From Alisma plantago-aquatica (taxonomy: Eukaryota; Streptophyta; Magnoliopsida; Alismatales; Alismataceae): a stretch of 64,000 bases of DNA. This document shows, piece by piece, positions 38,001 through 48,016 of this stretch. Numbering within the stretch: the stretch's first letter is position 1; every line of letters starts with the position of its first letter. The stretch lies in the NCBI GenBank assembly GCA_963693085.1, contig OY856412.1:1130285744-1130349743 (forward strand). Direction: 5' to 3'. The notes under the pieces are model-generated. The model saw nothing but the letters and a program-made list of their open reading frames with translations. It searched no databases and had not been told where the DNA came from. The position numbers and the translations under genes were made by a program.

Positions 38001-39433
38001 TGTCATTAGGGTAATTTTTGTCATTAGTGGACTTAGATTGTATTTTTGCAATTAAGGTTACACATGCAGCATATTTTCTGATTTCCCATTTGTAGTAGCA
38101 TGGACTAAGAGAGTCTCACTAAAATTGATGCTTATTGACACCTAACTAATTCATTATAACATAATTGTGTTGATTGCACTTGTGCTCTTGGGCTGAATTG
38201 AGTTGATGTGTCATCCATTTGTGTTGTTGACTTGCATATATTTGTTCTTTAGTCTTCAAGTGAGGTATAATCTCACTCTCCCAATGTGGCATTAGGCTTT
38301 GTTTTGATTCAAATCTTGTACTTGCATATATTTGTGCTTCTAATCCTCATGATTGACCTAATTCAGTAAATTTTGATGCATGTTGAAATAAGATTCAACT
38401 TGTCCATTCTAGCATCCTAATTTGATTTGATTATGTGCTTTGAACCTTGAAACATGCGTGTTAAAGATACATTGATGGTAAATCTCAAACTTAACTCACA
38501 TGTGGGTCTTCTATTTTTAAAATGATAATGTGAACTCCTAAACTAGTAACATATATTATTCTTTGTGCACCAAAATACCTTGTGAATCATGTATGCACCC
38601 TAAGGTGATTAAATGCCTAAATCTTGACTTCAAATATGACCTAGTATGTATGTTGATATATGAAGCTCTAATGATAATGGTGAAATAGAGTGGATTTGAG
38701 GGGGATATGTGGTGGAAATGGTAGGGTAGGTTGGTCACCACAGTCGTGTTGGTGTGCCACGGCCGTGGTGAGGGTAGTATAGGACGGTCGTGGGGTAAGA
38801 ATATGGTCGTGGTATGTGGTAGGTGGTGATATGCTATGTTGGTGGCCACGGCCGTGGCGGAGTGCCACAGTCATGGTGGGTGAGTGGCATCACGGACGTG
38901 TTGGGTCACACGGTCATTTTGGAGGAGGGGGATGTGGTCCTGGGCACTTCCCACGGTCGTACGAAGTTCCCACGGCTGTGGTGAGGCTTGAACCACTTGA
39001 TTATCCTTTAAACTTCATCATTATTTGATGTCTTTGCTTGGTGACGTCTCTTTTCCATTGGAGGTAGGTTGAGGAATATTTTGGGGCCTCCTTTGGACCT
39101 CCCCATGATTGGAGGATCCCTAGAACTCCTTCTTTCTCTCTTCCATCTAAGGCATGGTCCAAGTACCTAAAAACAGTGCAAAGAACATCATAATTGCATT
39201 TGGCAATGATAAACACATTAGCGGTAAAAGCTTGTAATCTAACATGTTTAGATGTGATTTAAGTACAAAGTGGCACAGAATGGAGCCCTAAAATAGGGCT
39301 ACATCACCCCCTGATTCAAATCTTTGATATATGGAATCATGGTTTATTTACTGTTTTGTATTTACTGACAAGCATGATTAAATGATGTTACACAAAACAT
39401 AGGATATGAATGGTGAAACTATGATTGTAGGTA
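38001..39433 (+). other. Non-coding CACTA interior with CACGGCCGTGG motifs
   Basis: No gene is seen. At about 38,735-38,985 variants of a palindrome 'ccacggccgtgg' recur about eight times in a G-rich stretch, and one more occurs near the 3' end (about 47,594). The rest is AT-rich and probably intron or leader. The minus-strand open frames (38,556-38,874) are complements of the G-rich repeat. Confidence 0.6.
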
Positions 39434-40135
39434 TAAGAATGACAACATACAATATTTGTTGGCCTAGAAACCCATCCAAGATTTACTCATTAGTAGTAGA
39501 TCTTGGATAGTCCCCAATTTGGGACTATTCTTGAACACCTAATGTCACTTAGGATGTAAGTGTATAATGTGTATTGGGTTTTCAAGAAAATTTCGATAGC
39601 ATTTCCCCATTTATTATCTAAGTACATGTATACTTGGAGAACAGTGGGGAAATGTTGCCGAAATTTTCTTGAAAACCCAATACACATTATATACTTACTA
39701 GTGATATTAGGTGTTCAAGAATGGGATAGGTGGTACACATTTATTATATGTAAGAATGACAGCACATGTATTTGTTGGACTAGAAACCCGTCCAAGATTT
39801 ACTCAATAGGAGTAAATCTTGGATAGTCCCTGGTTTGGGACTATTCTTGAACACCTAATCTCACTTAGGATGTAAGTGTATAATGTGTATTGGATTTTCA
39901 AGAAAATTTCAGTAGCATTTCCCCATTTGTTCTCTAAGTACATATGTACTTGGAGAATAGTGAGGAAATGTTGCCGAAATTTTCTTGAAAACCCAATATA
40001 CATTATACACTTACTAGTGAGATTAGGTGTTCAAGAATGGGATAGGTGTACACATTTATTATATATAAGAATGACAACACATGTATTTGTTGGCCTAGAA
40101 ACCCGTCTAAGATTTACTCAATAGGAGTAAATATT
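39434..40135 (+). repeat. Tandem repeat of a hairpin-forming 316 bp unit, 2.2 copies
   Basis: Units begin with 'taagaatgac' at 39,434, 39,751 and 40,066 (the last is cut at about 40,132). Each full unit holds a near-perfect inverted repeat of about 80 bp arms: left arm 39,528-39,612 and right arm 39,645-39,724 in unit 1, with equivalents at about 39,845-39,927 and 39,960-40,039 in unit 2. The loop is about 30 bp. A small palindrome ('tagtcccc-aatt-tgggacta') precedes each. The array ends about 115 bp before the transposase start codon. Confidence 0.9.
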
Positions 40136-40248
40136 AATTATATATAAGCCCTTAAACCCTAAAGTTTTAACCATGCTTAAACTCTAATCTGTTAACCCTA
40201 GACCCTAATATTGTTGTAATATATACTTGTTTTCTCTTTCACCATAGA

Positions 40249-43200
40249 ATGGATAGATCATGGATGTCCATTCACAATCACTGCACCCCAGAGTTTATTT
40301 CTGGTCTTGATCAGTTTATTAGATTTGCCGAGGAACATTGGAAACAACCTGGAGATAGGTTCTACTGTCCATGTAGGCATTGCGGTAGCAACTTGAAAGT
40401 CAGCACTGGTGACGAAATCAAAAGTCATGTCATGTGCAATGGGATTGTACAAGGCTATACAGAATGGCATTGGCATGGAGAGATTTCAAAACTGAAACCA
40501 GTGGATGTCGATAGCAGTGCTTGTGTGGAAGAAGAAATTGCCTCCGATGACGTAGATGTGAATGAACCAGTTCCAGTAGACATCGTATATGCGATGCTGG
40601 ATAGTTGTGGGGTAGAGCACACCAAAACTGATCCACCTCCCTTGTTTAGAAACATTGTGCATGATTTTGAGATGTCGTTATACACAGGTTGTACTAAGTT
40701 TACGAAGCTTAGTGCTGTGTTGAGATTGTATAAGCTGAAAGCTAACAATAGATGGAGCGACAAAAGCTTCACTTCATTATAGTATTTGTTGAAAGAAATG
40801 CTCCCTAAAGGAAACGAGCTGCCAATCTCAACATACCAGGTAAAGAAATTGTTGTGCCCAATGGGAATGGAGGCCATGAAGATACACGCATACTCGAATG
40901 ATTGTGTATTATTTCAAAAGGACAATGTGGATTTGAAAGATTGTCCAAAATGTGGTGCATCACGATATAAATTGACGACTTTGGAGGAGTCCAAAACTAG
41001 TTCTCTTGCCAATGTGATGTGGTATCTACCTATAATATCACGGTTTCAACGCTTGTTTGCCAATCTGATAGATGCGAAGAATTTGAGGTGACATGTAGAT
41101 GTTAAGAAAAATCATGATGGGATCTTACAACATGCATCTGATTCCTCACAGTGGAAGAAGATTGATCTATTGTACCCTAAATTTAGTGAAGAAGTCAGGA
41201 ATCTAAGACTTGGGCTTTGTACAGATGGGATGAATCTATACGGGACATTGAGAAGCCAACATAGCACTTGGCCAGTCATGCTTATTTTATAAAATCTTCC
41301 TCTCTAGCTGTGTATGAAAAATAAGTACATTATGATGTCGTTGTTGATATCGGGCCCTAAACAACCTGGAAATGATATCGATGTTTATCTTGAACCTCTG
41401 ATTGATTACTTAAAGAAACTTTGGGGTGAAGGTGTGATGACCTATGATGGTTCACGAAGAGAGACATTTCGTTTGCACGCTATGTTGTTTTGCACTATTA
41501 ATGACTTTCCATCATATGTGAATTTGTCTGGATATAGCGTCAAAGGAGCTAAAGCGTGTCCTATATGTGAAGAGAACACTGATTCCACAAGACTAAAACA
41601 TGGTGGCAAGACTGTATATCTTGGTCATCGAAGGTTTCTTCCAAAATTCCATCCATATCATAGGAAGTGCAAAGCATTCAATGGATGGAATGAGGAACGG
41701 AGTGCACCTAAACCTATACTGGGGGAGGTTGTTTATGAAAGAGTAAAAGACTGTTTCAATGAATTTGGTAAGAGATCACAATGTACTATGGCCACACTGA
41801 GTGACAAATCTCTAATAAAGAAGAAGTCAATGTTTTGGGATCTTCCTTATTGGAGTTCTTTGACAATCAGACATTGTTTCGATGTCATGCATGTTGAGAA
41901 AAATGTTTGTGATAGCGTCATTGGTACTTTGTTGAATATACCAGGTAAGACTAAACTTTGTTGAATATACCAGGTAAGACTAAAGATGGGATAAAATCTG
42001 GACTGGACCTATGTGAAATTTGAATAAGGTCAGAATTAACAAAATTACGTGAAATGGGAAATCAGAGAACATACTTACCTCCCGCTTGTTACACATTGTC
42101 TAGAAAGGAGAAGAAAGCTTTTTGTGAATGTTTGGTAAATGCTAAGGTGCCACAAAGTTACTCATCCAACATCTGTAGATTGGTATCAATGAAAGATCTG
42201 AAGTTGATAGGTCTTAAATCTCATGATTGTCACACTCTAATGCAACAAATATTGCCCGTGGCAATTTGATCTATATTGTCGAAGCATGTTAGGTTTGCAA
42301 TCACCAGACTTTGTTTCTTTTTCAACAGTTTGTGCAGCAAAGTTATTGACCCTGATACTCTCAATTCTTTGCAAAGAGAAGTGGTTGTTACCCTATCTCA
42401 GCTTGAGATGTATTTCCCTCCTTCGTTCTTTGATATCATAGTACATCTTGTTGTCCACTTGACTAGGGAAGTGAAAATGTTGGGACCAGTTTTCTTACAT
42501 TGGATGTATCCCTTTGAACAATACATGAGCATTTTTAAAAGTGATGTTCAAAATTGTTATCGGCCTGAAGGGAGTATTATTGAGGGTTATGTGGCAAGAG
42601 AGGTTATGGATTTCTGCAATGACTTTCTAAGTGGTAATGACACTCATGGTAATGAAAAGAATATTGAGGAGCAATTTGGCAAAGGAATTTTGGGATCACG
42701 GGTGAAATTAATCAGCCGTGAGCAGTTGGAACAAGGTCACTTGTATATTTTACACAACATGGATGAAGTGACTGTTTATATTGAGGAACATACCAATTTC
42801 ATCAAGAGACAATATCCTCGAGCCAATTCAATGTGGCTTGCTAGATTGCATAACAAGACATTTATTAAGTGGTTTGAAGATAAAGTCTTACATCAACTAT
42901 CTCAAACACCAGATGATATTACTGAAACTATCAAATGCCTCGCCTTTAAACCAAAATTGAATGTTATGTCTTATGAAGGGTATGACATTAATGGATTCAC
43001 ATATTACACAAAGTGCCAAGATGATAAGAGTGTCATCCAAAATAGTGGGGTCACCCTTCAAGCGTCGACTATATTTTTTGCAAGTGCAGAGGATAAGAGT
43101 CCACGTGAAGCTAAAATGTCATATTACGGTGTCATTGAAGACATATGGGAGTTTGACTACATATATTTCAGAATTCCGCTCTTCAAATGTAATTGGGTTG

Positions 43201-43458
43201 ATAACACCAAAGGAGTTATAATGGATGAATTGGGTTTCACTTTAGTGAACTTTGAAAAGATTGGCGAGAAGGGTGAACCATTCATATTGGCATCACAGGA
43301 AAAAACAAGTATTTTATATCGATGATCCTACAAATGATAAATGGTCGGTTGTTATTCATGGTAAAAGATATTTTATTGAAGATCCTATAGATAAAGAAGA
43401 GTACTATGATAAGTATGATGACTCCAGTCCATTCTCAGTTGGGTTGCCAACACCATAA
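40249..43458 (+). pseudogene. TNP2-type CACTA transposase, inactivated
   Basis: The transposase that cuts and moves CACTA elements. Residues 1-78 form the transposase-associated zinc-type domain (WMS, then FYCPCRHC). The Transposase_21 core follows, with LLISGPKQPGNDIDVYL at about 41,330 and HCFDVMHVEKNVCDSVIGTLLNIPGKTK at 41,868-41,953. A C-terminal region follows with HWMYPFEQYMSIFK and YRPEGSIIEGYV (about 42,500-42,600). Homology is continuous but broken by stops at 40,780, 41,089 (Trp codon to TGA), 41,290, 41,305, 42,021 and 42,267, by a 29 bp tandem duplication at 41,926-41,983, and by a one-base shift in an A run near 43,300. The start was chosen at the ATG before MDRSWM, usual for the family. 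It cannot make a working protein. Confidence 0.93.
41926..41983 (+). repeat. 29 bp tandem duplication that frameshifts the transposase
   Basis: Two identical 29 bp copies (41,926-41,954 and 41,955-41,983) begin 'actttgttgaatatacc'. Because 29 is not a multiple of three, the homologous reading frame moves from phase 1 to phase 3. This is exactly where the family similarity switches frame. Confidence 0.95.
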
Positions 43459-43672
43459 AATATTGAAGCTAATGATGACTTGTATGTGTGCGGAGATCAC
43501 AATGAAGGGTTGTTAATTGATAAACGATCGCAATATTAGAGGCATGCATGTTTATATTTTTTTATATGTTTCATTTGTATATGTGAACTACACAATGTTT
43601 CATTTTTTAATGTTTCATTATCTTCTAGTTATGTCAAATGCTAAATGTTTGATTTTTTAATGAAATTTTCAG

Positions 43673-45622
43673 ATGGTTGAGCATGGGCATGATGACCATG
43701 ATGTCCATGATGAGCATGGTGAGGATACCAATGCTCCACCTCACAATGTAATTTTTAAAAATATATCATATATTTCTATATGTATGTCCACTTATAGTAA
43801 TATCATGTAAGTGTGTTTATTTTGTCAAATTTTAGGTTGATGATGCACATGTACCCTCTCATGCACTTGAAGCACTTGATGAGCAGTACAAAAAAGTTGA
43901 CAAGAGAAGGGGCATCACTATGATGAAGAAGTTAACAGTGCTAAGGGGCAATGGACCCAAACTGGTTGTGGTTTCGATAATGCAGTAAATGCAATCGCAG
44001 TGAACCGCAATTTGTTTGTTTCATATCTTGGGTTTGTTACTTGTAGCCAACTTGGTTGTAAGATAGATTCTTGGCATAAAGTTTGTAAGGGGAAGAAAGA
44101 CTTAATATGGAAGTATTTATGCGTGAGTTATTATTATTTGCAATTCTATTTTGTAGATTACTAATTTTTTGGATACTAGTTAATAGCAATTCTATTTTGC
44201 AGAGTATATTTGCGTTGGATGAAAATATGCATTGTAAATGCATGATGCAATGATGTGGGAGGGTCCTAAGGAAGTATAGGACAAATCTCACCCGAGAATA
44301 CATAAAAGATGGTGAGAAGAGGAAGAAGTTAGCTACTGAATAGTGGAACTTCTTGGACCAAGAAGAAGGGGACGTGTTTGTTGCTACAAGAAACACTGAT
44401 GAATTCAAGCTATTAGGTGTTACTCCCTATTTAATTAATATATGTTGTATTCACCTATTCAAGATTAACCTTTAGTGTTACTAACCAAATCAATGTGCAT
44501 ACTAACTAGGCTATCAGTGAGACGTAAAGAGCAAGGCATGCACTAAATGTGCATGACCACACAATGGGTCCAAAGGGCTATGCAGACGTTCACCAAAGAC
44601 TACAGGCTGAGTGTACTTCTCAGTCTGTTGCTACTCAGGAGTCCTCTACTATAGGTATCGCACCTCTGCCTCTCCATGATGTCTGGATAGCTGGGAGGCA
44701 AAACAAGAAGGGAGAAATAAAGAAGCCCGTAACTGCTGAGGCGGCAGCAAAAATGGTAAAATACAACTCTTAGAGCAATTCATTCGAATATTAATTATTT
44801 GTGGTGTTTACTTACTTACCAATTTCTATTGATGGCAATTAGCGGGAGCTGCACGAGCTGAGTAAACAAGCCAAATTCATCCATGAGGGTACAAGGGATG
44901 AATTGACAGTTACTTTGGATAACCCAGAGCATCCTGGATGTGTTCAGGGTGCAGGCGCTGGTGTGGGCATCAAAGCGTTCTTTGGGCCATCCCAGCGCAA
45001 ACATGTCCCAAAAGTGGGAATTTCACAAGAAGAGGCAACCTATTCTTTTTTTAGAATTTTACTGTAAAAGGGAATTCAATCATCAGAAGCTAACATTTCT
45101 TTTATCCATGTATAGATAGATGCATTAATTGATAGGAGAATCTAAGAAGCAATGGTGAAGTGGCAGGCGTCTCAGACTGCCACTCAGACAGTACCTATGG
45201 CATCCCGCTCTACTCCTACTATAGAGGTTGGGATTAATCCTGTAGACCCACCACCTAGCACATCCACTATAAGTATTTTTATGACATAGTAGCTAGTCTT
45301 TTCAAGATGATATGTTTTCAAGATGATATGTATATATGTATATAACAGTCTTTACATAAATTTGTAGGGGTTGAAGCCATGTCGTCTAAAATGTAACGAA
45401 TATGTCATTGTAGAGGCATCGGCTTACCCATCCCTTCTAGGGGAAATGTTTCATGGGTCTCCATTACCAAATGGTTGGGTTCGTGTGAGCCCGCTATGTA
45501 TATTCCCCAATTGGATAGATCTTCAATTGCCATAGGCCCACCCAGATTGTGAAACGATTGGTGAGGCAGAAGGTGGAGTGATATTGTGGCTCAAAGCGGA
45601 TGTTGTCTATACTAAAATTGTA
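43673..45622 (+). pseudogene. 5' exons of the second CACTA gene (Transposase_24-like), broken
   Basis: Exons inferred from splice sites and family similarity are 43,673-43,747 (His/Asp-rich start), 43,836-44,120, about 44,203-44,415, about 44,512-44,754, about 44,844-45,060, 45,116-45,270 and about 45,368-45,620. The order RRG-x-TMMKKL, then W-KV-KGKKDLIWKY, then LTREYI, then WNFLDQEEGDVFV fits the plant Ptta/En-Spm transposase (Transposase_24) domain. Damage includes a one-base frameshift near 43,972 and stops at Gln-, Arg- or similar codon positions (in 'caatgatgtgg', 'gaatagtgg', 'gagacgtaaaga', 'agaatctaagaa', 'ccataggcc'). Exon borders are approximate. Confidence 0.7.
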
Positions 45623-45694
45623 TGGTAAATTTACATTACGTGAAAATGTTAGTGTGTATATATGAGGTCAATTGATCTGAAATTATATATACAG

Positions 45695-47084
45695 GTTAAA
45701 ATGAAGACACCCAGAGCATCTAGGCCTCCACCTCCACCTCCTACATTACCAAGTTGGGTTCCACAGGACCTACCTTCCCCGTTAGGTCCTAATTGTAGGG
45801 GTATGGTAGTACGGTTAGGCGAACATGATATAAATTGCTCTATAAATGTTTCTATAGATGCGGATGTTGCAGGTCAATCATATGAAACTAAACTATTTAT
45901 ACAAGATATTTTGGAGTTGTTTTGCTATGATTGGTTGAATACATTTGTGATAGAGCTATGGATAAGGTGAGATCTTATTTATACATCTATATACCTTGTG
46001 TAGGATCCGGTGATCTAGTTTCTTATATATTAATGAATACGTAATACATGTTTTGCAGCTACTTAGACAAGACATGTGCAGATTTTTCATTTGAACATGT
46101 AGGATTTTTTATTCCATCTTTGATTAGTCTAGTAGATAAAGACCCTACGTCAGTTCAACAATATTGTTGTGATGCTTTTACAAATTTTGGTCAAAATAAG
46201 AAGACGGTGATAATATCTCCATTCAATGTGGAGTAAGTTTACTTTGCTTATAATTTGGACTTCAGAAAATTACATTTTTATTGTGGATTTTGAGTTATTA
46301 ATTTTTGACTTTTTTTACCTCTAGGGGTACGCATTGGGAGTTACTAGTTATTGTCCCCGGGACATTCACTGTCTTTTATCTAGATCCTAAGGGGACTAAA
46401 TTGAATCCAAAATATGGACATGTAAAGAAAATGGCATTATTCTGGTGAGAAATATTTCATTTTTATATCCATTAACATCTAGTATTACATTACTATTTAA
46501 TTATGCAATTTACTGTGTTACATTAACATGTAGGGGTTTACATGAGTTCAAAAAGGCTGGAGGAAAGGTCCCCGGGAAAAAGAACCAACCAATAATTTGG
46601 GAGAACGTGAAAGTAAGTTCCCGACTCCAATGTATATATTATTTATGTGAACTGTGCTTAGTTGTATTTTATAATGTTTTGTATGTTTCAATTTATAGTG
46701 TGCTACACAAGACAACGGTTGGGTATGTGCATACTATGTGATGCAATTTATACACATGATTATCAAATATGATGCAGTGGACATCGATACCATACCTGAG
46801 GTATTATATATAGTCTCATTAGATAATATGAAATATATCAATCTTATTTATATATTATTAATTATATATATACATCATTCTCTTATACATCATTCTCTTT
46901 GTAGGTGTTTAAAACTGACCACACTACAGGTAAGGCCTTATCAAATGTACATGCTTCCTATATGACAGAAGAATTAAATGATGTAAGAGAAGAATGGGAA
47001 AAAGCCATACAAGTAGTGGGGGTTTTAAAATATAATTGGGATGTTGATAGCGATAATGACTATAGAATGATATTTTGTAAATGA
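45695..47084 (+). CDS. Ulp1-type (C48) cysteine protease portion of the second CACTA gene, open over six exons
   Basis: Exons at 45,695-45,966, 46,059-46,232, 46,325-46,444, 46,534-46,612, 46,699-46,800 and 46,905-47,084 all have GT...AG introns. They join to 927 nt, 308 codons plus a TGA stop, with no internal stop. A proline run (RPPPPPPT) near the start is followed by the protease domain. The residues expected of the family's His-Asp-Gln-Cys set are present: His in GTHWELL (codon 152), Asp in YLDPKG (169), and Gln and Cys in TQDNGWVC (219 and 225). Ulp1 enzymes cleave SUMO; copies inside CACTA and MULE elements are well known but of unclear role. An ATG lies at 45,701. Upstream exons are broken, so whether a protein is made is unknown. 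Confidence 0.8.
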
Positions 47085-47104
47085 ATTTTTCTAAATTGTC
47101 ATAT

Positions 47105-47335
47105 GTGTGAATGTTTCTACATGAGTCTGAATGTTTATACATGTGTGAATGTGAAAATGAAAGAACTACAGGTTGCTACATTAATGTTTCTACATGTGCA
47201 TGTGTGAATGTGAAAATGAAAGGAACTAAAGATTGCTACATGAATTTTCTACATGTGTCTGAATGTTTCTATATATGTGAATGTGAAAATGAAAGGAACT
47301 GCAGGTTTGTGGCATGTTTCTACATGTGTGTGAAT
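47105..47335 (+). repeat. Minisatellite, three imperfect units of about 70-80 bp
   Basis: Units contain 'gtgtgaatgtgaaaatgaaag' followed by 'gaacta-ag-ttgctacat' and 'tttctacatgtg'. They directly follow the stop of the protease exon, in the 3' untranslated part of the gene. Confidence 0.85.
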
Positions 47336-47484
47336 CTTGTTAAATTTGTAGGTTTGTGGCCTGTTGTTGGCTGATATCAATGGATGTCGTAAACCTACAG
47401 TTCAGTTCCACTAAGTTGTAGGTTTCTTTATCCTGCGACCAGCCACAGCAGGCCTGCAAACTGATAAGAAAAAAAAATCAAAAC

Positions 47485-47998
47485 ATAGGCGTCGGTTATT
47501 AGTCGAAAACTGACAACAAAGGCTTGCAGCATCGGTTAATAGCAAAAAACCGATGTCTAATGTGGCCAGACAACATGGCCATGATGGCCAGCACGGCCGT
47601 GGTGGCAGGTGATATGGCGTCATTTATTACTATGAAACTGACATCGATGGTGTCCTAGATCACGCCCTTTTTGTGGCGTGAAGGGTTATGGCGTTGGTTT
47701 TCCCACTAATAACCGATGCCTATAGTTGTGGTGTGAAGGGTTCTAGTGTCGGTTTTCTCACTAATAACTGACGCCTATAGTGCCCATGCTGCCGCCCTTT
47801 TGTGGCGCGAAGGGTTCTGACGTCAGTTTTTCCACTAATAACTGACGCCTATAGTGCCCTTGCTGGTGTATTTTGGGTGGAGCGAAGGGTTTTGACGTCA
47901 GTTTTAAAACCGACACCTAAGGGTTCACCTTTTAGTGTCACCCACATAGGTGTCACTTCTTAACCGTCACCAAAGGCCTTAAATAACCGACACCAAAG
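47485..47998 (+). promoter_or_regulatory. 3' subterminal palindromic modules
   Basis: At least seven modules of the type GTCGGTT...AACYGACGCC recur (about 47,489-47,515, 47,531-47,555, 47,613-47,645, 47,694-47,722, 47,747-47,775, 47,820-47,850 and 47,893-47,925). They mirror those at the 5' end and are spaced roughly 40-80 bp apart. Between them 'gcg(t)gaagggtt' repeats three to four times. Confidence 0.85.
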
Positions 47999-48016
47999 GT
48001 CAGTTCTGTAGTAGTG
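47999..48016 (-). repeat. CACTA 3' terminal inverted repeat
   Basis: The last 13 bases, TTCTGTAGTAGTG, are the reverse complement of the 5' end. The following flank TGT differs in one base from the TAT before the 5' end. Confidence 0.95.

Larger units (their letters stand above)
36915..48016 (+). mobile_element. Complete CACTA (En/Spm) DNA transposon, 11.1 kb
   Basis: The ends are CACTACTACAGAA at 36,915 and its exact reverse complement ending at 48,016; the match extends to 18 bp with one difference. Flanking triplets are TAT on the left and TGT on the right, so the expected 3 bp target duplication has one mismatch. Both ends carry arrays of subterminal palindromic modules. Inside are a GC-rich leader, a tandem hairpin repeat, a TNP2-type transposase (40,249-43,458, broken) and a second spliced gene (43,673-47,084) ending in a Ulp1-type protease. 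Having both genes and both ends makes it a full-length but non-autonomous copy. Confidence 0.95.

Noticed and set aside
37556..38014. 152- and 124-codon open frames in the CACTA leader
   Set aside because: Open in more than one phase because of GC-rich tandem repeats; no domain is recognised.
44037..44408. 123-codon minus-strand open frame
   Set aside because: It is the complement of Transposase_24-like exons of the CACTA second gene, which explain the sequence better.
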